Source of the DNA: Bryum argenteum
Taxonomy: Eukaryota; Streptophyta; Bryopsida; Bryales; Bryaceae
Assembly (NCBI GenBank): GCA_037043015.1
Contig: CM073326.1
Location: forward strand, 19,414,345-19,478,344
DNA length: 64,000 nt
Reading direction: 5' to 3'
Positions 9,966 through 21,300 of the stretch are shown piece by piece. How positions within the stretch are numbered: position 1 is the stretch's first letter; each line of letters starts with the position of its first letter. Both the position numbers and the translations under genes were made by a program. A model generated the notes under the pieces. That model was given only the letters and a program-made list of their open reading frames with translations, had not been told where the DNA came from and searched no databases.

Positions 9966-12900
9966 CTACATGGGGGTTTCAAGGCCCCAGCAATCTGTCA
10001 TCGATACGTTCTGTATTTGACACAAACCAGGCTCATCGAAAACTAAAACGCACTCGTCCTGCATTTTTGAACTCATTTCATACCCACGGATCCTGTAGAC
10101 TTCTGGATACGTGGTGTCTTTGTAATCCACTGGGGCGAAACTCCATCCCCTGTTGCCAACCCTTAAGCCCGAGATTTTCACCTGCAATGCACCCCACAAA
10201 ACAGTCATGTACCAATGATGAATCGTTTGATGTTGTTCAAAAGCAGATTTCTTAAGCAATACTCTCTACTGTTACAATGCTCAATGTTAATTGGATACTG
10301 TGTTTGATGTTATGATTGATCCATGACGTTCCAGCACTGAAAGGAGTTGGAGATTGATGGAGGCAACAGGAGAGCTTGAAAATCTCACCTCGGCCTCTGG
10401 AATAGAACGAATGAGAAGACAGCCGCTTAATGAGACATTCTCCAGGAAGATCTGTGCGCCGTTGAGAACAAGAGTGGAGTCCTGTGAGATTTTTAAAGCT
10501 CCAGTCAACTTCTTGCGTATGTCTGCAAACGTGAGAGCCCACTTGGGGCTCCAAATCACCCGCGCCCACACTTCCACCTTCTGTCCGTTGAATTCCTCCA
10601 CCTTCGGATCCTCAATCTGTGCTCCGGCCTGCGCACATCCCATCCAAGCTCACTATCGTTAGCACCAGCCGTGCTACTTAGTTTTAAGTTCCACAAGAGA
10701 GGAATAGGTTTGATACTATCAGTAAAATAGAGGAATACGTTTCATTCCAGTACCAACGCAAAAGAGACGTGGGTACAGTATCCCGACAGAAAAAAAGGAT
10801 AATTTCCATATTCCCCATGGAAAAGTGAAATAGGTCTGATTTTCATTACCTTTCGGAGCATGAGGCAGTGGGCTTTGTAGATGGCCATCTCTCCTGACGT
10901 TGGGCTGTGCTTTGGGTTTCCTTCCGGAATCTGAGAACCACACCCAGGTACTCAACAATGTAAGCACCGGGAAAGGATTCAGGACTCAAGGAAGAGCCTA
11001 AGGCGTCGCTAAGTATTTGAAATTCGCGGTGAAATTGAATGAAATTAGGGAGAAGATAGATTGCTAACCTTCGCTGCATCCTCTGGGTTGTTCTTGACGG
11101 GAGCGTATGCCAACCAGGCATCCAACACCTGCACATCATATGCTATTAGTGTCACAAGATCTAGTAACGCTGCCTAACTCGATGCTTCATAAGGACCAAA
11201 AGAATTCGATAATCTCTTCTCCATGTGCTTAGCATGATGAATTGGATTGACGGGTTTCTTTATCAATCTCTTCCATGTAAAGAACAATCTCAACGTGTAG
11301 AGAATCATGCAAACTCATCGAACCATAGTCACCATAGTCAACCTGCGTCAGGAGAAGGAACTTACAGAAAAGCCCACTTTTGCTGAGGGTGAGAGAGTTC
11401 TGGGATAGTCTTGCATCATACATTCCAACCTTGTCGATGATTTGAATCCTGTTTTGCTGGCGTCTTTATATCTGTATAAAAATATTTCTACGTCAATGAT
11501 TTGAAAGAAATCAAGTGAACGATATCACATATAAAAGGTGGCTCTAAGTTCGGTAGTAACTGAGATGATACTTAGCGAATCTTCTGACACACTTACAGAT
11601 GGTAGATATAGGCTTTCACATTTGAGATGTAATTGGGGCAACTCGAGTACAAGGATTAGTGCGCCGAAGCAGACCTAAACTCATATAAGACATGTAATTC
11701 AGGTTCCGGCAATGCATCACTTACTTGGGATTGACGAATTCAACAATGGCTCCCTTCGTCTTCGAAAGCTCTTCCATGTATGGCCCGAGCTTCATCACCA
11801 GCTGCACATCCATACACGAGCTTAGGAAAAAAGATCTCATACACCCCATAATAATATCTGCAGTTTTATTAACAATATTTACTCAATAATGAAGTCAGAG
11901 TCAAGTAAAGGCAGACTAGCTGATTGAGAAAAGCAAAGACTAAAGCTTTTCACGAAGCTCTTAACATGAGCATAGAGCGGCCTCATATAGGTGAATGAGG
12001 ACAAGCTTATTACCTGGTTGATGTTACCTGGGAATGGAGAATACCCTGTGGTAGGATCATTGACATCACCGTCTGGATAACCAGAGGCACGCAGCAATGG
12101 ATCCAGCTGGTTATACTCTACATTGAGAACCATCTGCGATCCTGGTCGACCAGAACACATGATCAGATATTGGACACATCATGCAAGGAAGTTCATCATC
12201 AAGAACAAATCTAAGTGACGTTTAAACTCTCCACCAGAGGCTCCCGAAGTGAAAATTGAGCACCCTGACGAACCGTTTTGATGTGTGAGTCTCGAAATTC
12301 CTCCAATGGCTTCTTTGGCTTTCCGGGGCACTGCAAGCGAGTTCACGTCCAAATCTCGAATTGCACTGACACCCAATGCTGCTGGAATAGCCTGAAGTGA
12401 ACGCAACGTTGGTAGTAAGACTCAAATGGAGAAATATGCTCCACATACGAAAGTGTCACAGACGAGCAGCGCGTACCTTGAAAAGCAAGCCGTTTGTATC
12501 TTGAAAAAATAATACCCACTTTCGCCCCTCCGACTGCCTGCAAATAGAACGCAATATCTTCGTATGTACTCTTTCAAGAAATAACATTCAATGATCGCAT
12601 GTTTTCATTGCAGTGGAATGCGAATAGTAGTGAAGTAAATGTAGTGGATGCTATTCATGAGAGCTTGTTCTTGTAAGAAAGAGTGTGAGATTGAAAAGAA
12701 GCTAATACTAACCATTTTGGAAGAAGTCCGCTGTTGTAAAGTACAGCATGAACATCTCCATGACCGTGAGGCTTTGTCTGAGGCAACAGCACATTGTGTT
12801 AAAATTGGGACAAAAGGCATTCATCCCTTGTTTTCAAAAACTGTGTCTTCACATTTTGATCATGTGAACGAAGTGCATACCTGGATACAATATGGATCTG

Positions 12901-14235
12901 AGGGCTCCAAGGCGATTCTTGCATCGTTGTCCGCCAAACATGCTACCTTTTCCTGTACCCAATCTTATCGTTGTCACTCTTCTCTTATTCATAACATAGG
13001 GTCATGTGTCAGAAAAGACAAGATCCGAAAAAGAAAGCAGAAACTCAACACCGACTTCAGAACTTTTTAGATGAGTCATCGAAGGAACACAGAAGCGTCA
13101 CCCAAGCAAAGAGGTATTTAAGAGAGTGCGAACCTGTTTCAAGAGGTGCACTTGCTCTGGTGACATCCCGAAATAAGCATTATCTTCCAAGAGTTGTATT
13201 GTCTTTGTGTGGGTGTCATCAGAGGTCATGATCACAAGAGGAATGCCACTCCCGGAGCTTCCTGAAAAATACAGCAATGTGCGCTTAGGGTTTAGGGTTT
13301 AAGGTTACATTCATAGAGGTCAAGCTTTCAACAGATTCTTACCACTCGCCTCTTGAAGCGCTAAGATGTGCTGAATGTAGAGATCCAAATAGCATGTTTC
13401 CGTGGTAATTTGAGAGGGCAACGCAATCTGCAAACACAAGGAGCTTGCTTAGTAAATAATCCCGATTGAACTTCTGAAAATACACTCACATTAGATTCGA
13501 TCGCTTGAAATCTCTTACCTTTATGCCGCTGTAACCAAGGCGCTCACCGAGTCCACCCGCGACCAGCACGAAGACAGCGTGCTTGGCTTCCTTCACACCA
13601 GCCTCTTCAAATTTCATAAACTCTTCATCGCCGTAATTCAATTGCTCTCCCGTTGGTACCTGGAAGGCCGTGAGAAACACTCTAATTAGTTTTATCATCT
13701 CATTGAATGTTTGTCTACATGCATGTCGGGATGCTCAAGCGGGAGACCATTGAGCATATCACGTTGATATGAAGAGTTTGTTTCAATGTGCTAGGAGGTA
13801 AGGATTAGCCAAATATATTCGAATCCTTCTTGACGTGTAGGAGTAGAGTTCGCTTAATCGATCATTTACAAAAATACTATAGCGGAGGGACATCAGAATT
13901 AAGCTTACCGAAGGGGTGTAGCCGTCGAAGGGGTTCTTTCCAGCTCTAGAATCAGCCAGGAGCTTTCTAGCATTGCGAATGTAAGCCGCGAGACCGCCAG
14001 GGTAATTATCGTTCAATTTCGCGACCTGCGCAAAAAATCGAGTGAGCTTCCGGTAAGCAATTGAAAGGAAAGAAAGAAAGAAACCCTAAGAAGATCAATG
14101 AACCTGCTTGAAGAAACGGAGCTTCTTCTCTTCATCTTTTCCTGGCTGCCAATGCTGGAACAGATGCTCCTGCCCTTCCTGCACCAGGAGCTCCTCCATG
14201 GCTCGATCCGTTCCCGTCAATTCAGCGATCGCCAT
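9966..14235 (-). CDS. USP: UDP-sugar pyrophosphorylase, complete, 16 exons
   Basis: Catalyses reversible UTP plus sugar-1-phosphate to UDP-sugar plus pyrophosphate, with broad sugar range, in cytosolic salvage (EC 2.7.7.64). Exons on the minus strand: 14235-14104, 14025-13909, 13659-13519, 13427-13343, 13261-13134, 12952-12881, 12777-12713, 12537-12477, 12391-12274, 12141-12014, 11801-11725, 11471-11366, 11128-11069, 10930-10850, 10628-10389, 10181-9966. All have GT-AG ends and continuous phase, giving 608 residues, close to the ~614 of the Arabidopsis enzyme. The nucleotide-binding loop [14 protein letters not shown] lies at about 117-130. Other family blocks are [60 protein letters not shown] and SPFPGNINQ. 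The start is the first in-frame ATG after a putative acceptor; the later Met13 is an alternative. The C-terminal ~14 residues look lineage-specific. Confidence 0.95.
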
Positions 14236-14909
14236 CGGTCCAACACCCAAACACTCAATCTGATCAGGCGCCTGTGTGGAAAGCGCTCATTCAAATGGAT
14301 CAATCGGTTGCAATTCTCGCAATCGCTCCTGCGCGATCGAAGATATCGAATCTGCAACCAATCAAGCTCGATCGACCGATCGATCAAATCGATAGTTGCA
14401 GGATTTGTGTTCACGAGAACAAGGCAGGTTGTGAATCCATGGAGACTTTGACCCCGGTAGCAGATTACACTCTAATAAAATTCGAATGAGTATGGGAATA
14501 TGCTACTGAAAATTAGAACTTGTTCTAGATTAGTCACCCAATTAGCTACAGTTGAAGAAGGAGTTCAGGATTGGATCAGTCGAGGAATTGAACAGTTGAG
14601 GATTAGTACATGATGACTCGAGGTAAGTAAGACAATAGAAAGAGTTGCATGTTGAAATTAAGTATGACCTTGAGTAAAAGTTGTCAATGTTAGTAAAAGT
14701 TGTCATGACACTTCTATGATTAGATTCATCCCTAGTGTTCCCAAGTCGTAGAACTGCCAAAAAGCCTCAAAACTGCCCTCTTGCATTGCGAGGTGGAAAT
14801 TTTTAACTTTTGAGAAATTTTTGTGTAGGGAACCGTAAGATCTAGTACTTAGCTTGTACATGTATGTGTATGCCAAATTTCATATTCAAATTTTTCACCA
14901 ATTGTGAGA
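14236..14909. other. Spacer upstream of USP
   Basis: Holds the USP 5' leader, possibly with a leader intron ending at the CCACACAG near 14277. The rest is AT-rich with nothing recognisable. Confidence 0.4.
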
Positions 14910-15506
14910 TCGTAACGTTCAAAGTAGAAGAAAGAAAACAAAAAAAATAAAATAAAAATCATCAGTTGCAAAATGAGTTTGAAGTGTTTTGTGAGCCAAA
15001 AAGAAACCAATTTTAAGAGTAAACTTGAATTGAGGCTCCTCGTATCCTTGTTCCTAAGTGAGTTAGGAATATGTCTATACAATTTTGACCCTTGTAGGAC
15101 CTAGATAGATAAAAACTCTGCTGGGGCGAGCATGAATGTAGGACCCATAAAACCTATAGAAATGCTCGATTTCTCACATGGAGGTGTGGTGAAATTCTCA
15201 AATAGAAAGGCTTATCTTTGACAATTAAAACAAAGTATCAAGATTTATTGGATTGGAAATCCAAGCGGTGGAATTATGAATTAGAACCTACTTTACAACT
15301 TCAAAAATCAAAAATTAAAAAATAGTAAAATCTCAATTTTTGGTGAATTTTTGAAGTTATTGCAATGTAATTGATTTTGGGCAGATTCTGAGAATAAATG
15401 AGCATGTTGCGTAGTTTGGGCACTTTTTGGCACATTTCAAATAGTGTTTCCAAAATTTGAGTGTGAATACCTCCTAGAGTATGAGGAATTTTGAAGCATA
15501 AGTATA

Positions 15507-15622
15507 GGGGGAGGCCCTTTTGAGAGGGGCTCCCGTGATGGGAGGACCCGACAAGGAGGGCCGGGAGGCCCGACGAGGAGGATCCTCCCATCACGGGAGC
15601 CCCTCTCAAAAGGGCCTCCCCC
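15507..15622. repeat. Perfect GC-rich hairpin, 40-bp arms
   Basis: Left arm 15507-15546 and right arm 15583-15622 are exact reverse complements over all 40 bases, with a 36-base loop. The loop itself contains a near direct repeat (CCCGACAAGGAGG and CCCGACGAGGAGG). GC content is far above the flanks. Perfect identity suggests a recent origin or conversion. A transcript through it would fold into a strong stem. Confidence 0.9.
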
Positions 15623-15624
15623 GG

Positions 15625-15929
15625 CGTAAAAACCCACGGGCAGCCCGGATGAAAAACAAATTGGATGAAAAGTGAGTTCGCCCTCTTGGCGGAAACCCTA
15701 CCGCGACACTCTTCTGTCACGAGATTTGTCGGAGCAGAGATGGCTCAGAAAGTCTGCCCGAAAAAGAAAAAAAAAAACCAAAACAAGCCTCACAGGGAGC
15801 CTCACAGGGATGCCTCACAGGGAGCCTCACAGGGATGCCTCACAGGGATCCCTGTGAGGTTATGGGAGGGACCTCACGGGTGTGAGGCTCCCTCAAATTC
15901 TATTGCATCCTTGCCCGTGGGTTTTTACG
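15625..15929. mobile_element. 305-bp element with 18-bp perfect TIRs
   Basis: CGTAAAAACCCACGGGCA at 15625-15642 is repeated in exact inverse orientation at 15912-15929. The interior has an A-rich tract (about 15,765-15,785) and a short tandem array built on CCTCACAGGGA (15,788-15,860), ending in a small inverted CCTCACAGGGATCC/GGATCCCTGTGAGG pair. Together with the adjacent hairpin it makes up the insertion in repeat copy 2. I cannot identify a target duplication or superfamily. Confidence 0.55.
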
Positions 15930-16072
15930 ATGACTTTTTACACCTTTCCAAGGTACGGGAAAATTCTACAATTTGCAAAATGTTTCAACTTTATGCTATC
16001 TATATTTAGTAGTAAGTACGTGACCAGATTAAATTCAGACACTTTATGTCTTTTTGGAGCATTAGAGGTTAA

Positions 16073-18311
16073 GTCTATCATATAAAAGGGGAAGGCAACA
16101 TATGGACTTTATGTCGTTGATTTTGTAGGGCGTGAGGGGTGCATAGCTTGAGCTTTTACCCCAACATGAGCAATTCAATGTATGCTTTACTAGGTTCTTT
16201 GTGAGAAGATTTAAAAATATGTAACGATTGTAATTTATTAAAATTTGTACTAAAATCTGTGATATCTATTAATTGCATGGATCTTGTAGAGTTCTAATAT
16301 GAGGAGTTTTATTGTAATATTCAGTTTTTATCACCACAAAGATCGGGAGATCCATGCAATTAATAAAAAACATGCATTTGAATAAATGGGGTGGTTGACT
16401 TTGAGCAAGCATTACAACTTTATACAAAGTCAAAGATGAGGCATGGGTCAAGAATATGATTCAAATTACAATTACCAACAACACTCCTTTTCATTGTAAA
16501 AACTTTTGAGGTTTACAAAATCCTCTCTGAGTAAGCAATGGTTGGGGGTATTGAAGACTTTACACTTTGTGATAAAATTGAAAACATGATAATTTTTTGG
16601 GCAAGCTTGAAAGAAAGGCTCGCTTAGAGGAACAAAAAAGCGACCATTCAACACTATTATTCAACACTACTATCTCTACTCGACAAACACATCATTGTAA
16701 ATGGAATAACCCATCTTGATTAGGAATAATGAAGTTTGGTTAAGAAATTCACGAGTGCCTCTCACATGCTCCTTTCCCTTCTATTTTAATTTATCTTTAT
16801 AATGGATAATTAGGGTTGATGCCTGTCTTAAACCAATTTGGGAATTAATTGGCTTGAAATTTGCCCTTCAAATTGTCCATAAAAATAATCTTGCCCTAAT
16901 TGTGTTTGAATGCAATACTTTTTGAAACAAAACTACAAGTGTAATTAAAAATCTGAACATTGCATGCGAGACTAGAGTCACCAAAGTTCTATTCTATTTT
17001 ATTTTTAATCAACAAAATTCTTATTTTAGGCATGGAAATCCTTTAGAATTCCCAATCAGCAGTTGTCGAATTTGCCCCAATTAAACTTTGAGCACCCTCC
17101 CACACACTCACTTTTATTGTATGAAGTTGAGACTTTGAGCAAGCAGTACAATAACTTTTTCAAGTCTTGCAATGAACTCAAGTACACAAGTAGAAGAAAT
17201 TTAGTTCCAAATAAACGCAAAAATAAACATATTCTTTAGTTGGAGCCACCCTTTAAAGTTGAGTAATTACCCTAAAATGGTTGTTCAGGGTCACCTCATT
17301 CACTACTTATTAAATCTAAAAAGTGAAATTTCCATCAAATATGAGATTATAATGTTTGAAGTAGGCTGGATCATTTTTCAACTACTACACTAACATTTTC
17401 TTTCAAAACTTTGAAGTCTACACTTGGAATACTCACCTACATTGCAACTTTATTAGGCAATTGGCTACTTTTGGTAAGAGTTTGGTTACGTAAACTCGCA
17501 AAAGAGGTGAAAGAAATACCTTGAAAAGATGAAGAAATTAAGTTATCCTACATTTTGAATGTTTCATAATTTGCAAACCTTTTTAGAAAAATACATATTT
17601 CTAAAAGCTCTTTAGATTTAACACACCTAATAGAGAAGAGCAATGTATTAACATTTCATCTAAAGTGATTCAACCCCCTAAGACTTAAATTGAGTCAATA
17701 AACACTTTAGGGATTAATATATGGGTTTAAACGTTCCAATACTAAGCATAGGATGAAATCAACTTCATGTTGTTAGTCACCTATACAACATGAATATAGC
17801 CCTTCAACTTAAACCAAAGATGTAATATTATAATTTTATATTCTAATTTCATTACTATACCATTTTAAATTGAATTTATGTTTATGTATTAACAACAACA
17901 CCCACAACTATCAATTATCTTCTATAATAATAACACATTCATATTGTAAATGTTGTCCTAATTTATCTAGTTAGCTAGTATATTATAACTTATGGATTTG
18001 TGCACAATAAGAGACCATCACAAAAAAACTCAATATATCACAATGTATTCAATTTATGTAACATGAACAACTTTTGATGAAAAGTAGCAAAGTATTGTAA
18101 CAATTTTTTATTATTATTTTCAGTTTATACAAAGGTGTATATTCAAAACCAAACACCTCAATCTTAAACAAGATCCAAAATTTCTACCTTGATGTCTTAT
18201 ACTACTTTAATTTTTAGAGAATCTTAGCAATCCAATATACTTGTCAAATATAGTCCGCACTTCTGTTAAGATCTCTTTAGTATTGAAAATAAGAAGTCTT
18301 CGCTTCGTGTA
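16073..18311. other. AT-rich spacer, no gene seen
   Basis: Very AT-rich. It contains short degenerate matches to the dispersed repeats (for example near 17,330). No ORF of convincing composition was found on either strand. Confidence 0.5.
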
Positions 18312-21300
18312 TCACTTTCCAAACAATAATGTACTAACGTCTTCATTTAGTTCTTTTGGCTTTTCATCACCTTCTTGATTTTCTAATAGAAATATTGGCC
18401 TCTCATTACCTTCTTTGATTACACTTAAAATTCCTTGCTCTTTACCACTTTCTTGGTTTTCATATGAAGTTTTTGGCTTTTTATCACCTTCTTCGTTTTC
18501 ATTTAAATTTTTTGGCTTTTCATCACCTTCCTGATTTTTATTTGGAATTTTTGGCTTTGCATCACTTTTTTGGTTTTCATTAGAATTTTTTGGCTTTTCA
18601 TCACTTTCTTGTATTCTCACCTCTAACTTTGAAGATTGCAATGTTGTTTCTTCTCTTTGCATGTTGTTGGATTGTGTATTCCCGCTTGTACCTTGAACCT
18701 CCTCGTCATGATCCAACTTTTCTAGTACTTCATTTTTTGCTTCAAAATATTGCTCAAACTGCTCATTGATCATTTCCTCACTAGTGCTTGGCATATCTTC
18801 TATGACATTGTCAACGAGCATTATCTACGAACATATTTTGACATATATAACATTCATAAGTATAATTTATTACTAAAGAAAAAAATATAAAAGAATACAA
18901 GAATATTCAAGAAGAAAACTCAACCTTTGGTTACATTACAATGTTCATAAATATAATTTGAACTATTACGCTTTACAATATAATTGGAGTATTCTCTTTT
19001 GGGCTTTGATGTAAGTAGATTGTGCTTTCAATTAACCCCTAGACATCAAGACTTGATGTCAATAAAAAATGGCTGGAATAAAACGGCTAACACTTCGACG
19101 ATTCATGACTTCTTCAGAGACAGTTTACTTCTAACAAACTTTGTTGGGTTGGACCCAAATCAAATTTAGTATGTGTCGTAAATTAAAAATCTTTCTTTTC
19201 AAATTTCTTTGAAATAAGACTGTTTTGAGATGAAGGTGAAAAACTTTCTTGTTGGGTATTTATTCATCTTAGTGGCTTTAATTAGTGGAATTTTTATCTA
19301 AAGTGAAAAGAATGTGATTTGTAGTTATTTTTAAGTACTAATATTGTTATGAATGTGCAGTTCATAAGGCTTTGTGACTCATATCATGTTCTACATGACC
19401 TACAATAAGTCTACTAAAAGATTGTACAATTAGAACTTGATAGTTTACCTTCATTTATAACTATGACATTTTTTTAGAAGATGTGTTTCCTAGCAACAAT
19501 TAAGTTGGGACGTTTAAAATTGATTCTCATATATGCGAAATTGAAAAGAGGTCTTTGAGCATTTTGGAGAGCATATTGTTGCCCCACTTTGAACATTATA
19601 ATCTCATAAGAGAATAAATCAATAATTGAAAATTGAAGCATGATTTGTGAATCAAGTTTACTTTAAAATCCTATATGGATTTGTGAAGTGATTCATGAAT
19701 TAAAATTTATTCAGCCTAAGATCACATGGAGTCAATTTGGTAATCAAGCAAGTTTCCAACACAAAAATTTAGGGATTATAGTGAGTCAATCTCTTAGCTA
19801 GATAGAAATAAGATTTCAATTGGATATGTAGTAAATGGTATGTACAAATGCTTACCTTAAACCAATGGTGACGCAATGCTTCCCTTGCTGTTAACCTCCT
19901 CTCTGGCATAGTAACCAAGAGTCTTTTTAATAAATCCTTGCCTATTAACATTATTTGTTGTCAAAATTTCTTGTTGATTATAGAATTACAATATGGTGAA
20001 GGAAAAATCATTATACAAGTGAAAAGAAGAAATAATAGAACAACTTCATAAGAGCCTAGTGATTATGGAGTTGTTTTCTAAAAACTTGTTCTAAAACCTC
20101 AACAACAACTACAACTATAATATATATTTATGATGGTAAATGTAAGCTTGAAAAAAATATACATTATTAAGCTAATTAGAAATTAAAAGTTTGACCTTTT
20201 TGCTATTATAGAATCTTTATAGTCTTTGCTATATTCCAAATATAACAAGATAAATAAATGTAATATAACATAGTTCTAATGAAGCTTGTATAAGTATGTT
20301 TGCATGAATATATAAATAAGAACCGGTGTTCTTTCTAGGTTGTTTATAAAGTACATTCCAATATTGATACAACTCTAACTTTGCCTACATTGTGACAGTA
20401 AATAGTACAAATACCTTCATATGTAATGTGTTCCCAGACAGGTTGCTTCATACTATACATTCCTTTTTTTATCTTTTGAAATAGAATTGCTTCATTTGCA
20501 TCATCAAATGGTGAGTAGCCAGACAATAGAATATACATGATTACACCTGTACTCCTGACAAACGTGAAAGGGCGTGACATTGTTTTCACGAAAACATTGA
20601 GACTTTTCCGTATTACATACTCTAAACAAGGTATATACATTGTATGTGATGCACAATTATTTATATCATCACACTCAAGATACACAATACATTATCAGAA
20701 GTAAATCATTGTGTATTTAATTACATATAGTTAGAAGAGCTTGATTTGCAGAGGAACAAATTCATCTTCATCTTATAATTTTCAATAAAAACATTTAGAA
20801 GATTGTAGAGTCTAAATGTAATAGAATTTTTTATCTTCATTTATATCAAAAGTATGATATGCATGACCATCACATGCATGAATAGAGGATTTCATGTTGA
20901 CAAAGGTTTAACCCTTAAACGCCCTTGGGGTCTAAAACGGGCAGCCCAAAATTGGATCACAACATCTTTTGGACTTGGGCATCATGAATAGTGCACTTTT
21001 TGAACTTGGGCATCATGAATGGACCAATCAATGATGAGCTTGCAACCTCCTACAAGGTTATGTACCACCCCAACCTACCTACCACAATCCTTTCAAACCA
21101 CAAAATCATTCATACAAATTGTGATTTGAATTGTGAAAATTCACTTTTTGAGTGCATCAGAAGAAGGTGACCAGTTTGACATCAAAATATAAGTGAAACG
21201 TTGAGTACAATGAGAGCTATAGGGAAGATTCTGTTGGAATCAAGCCCCTCGGGCTTGCTCGGGCGTTTAAGGGTTAACTCACCAAAGGTCAGCAGCTGGT

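Larger units (their letters stand above)
14910..16072 (+). repeat. Dispersed AT-rich repeat, copy 2, interrupted
   Basis: Second copy of the repeat at 2,190-2,848, ending GCATTAGAGGTTAA at 16,072. Relative to copy 1 it is split by about 420 bp of unrelated GC-rich sequence (about 15,505-15,930), after which the alignment resumes at GAAAATTCTACAAT. It has no coding capacity of its own. Confidence 0.6.

Noticed and set aside
13285-13303. Telomere-like TTTAGGG units
   Set aside because: Only about two and a half units inside a USP intron. A chance or telobox-like motif, not a telomere remnant.
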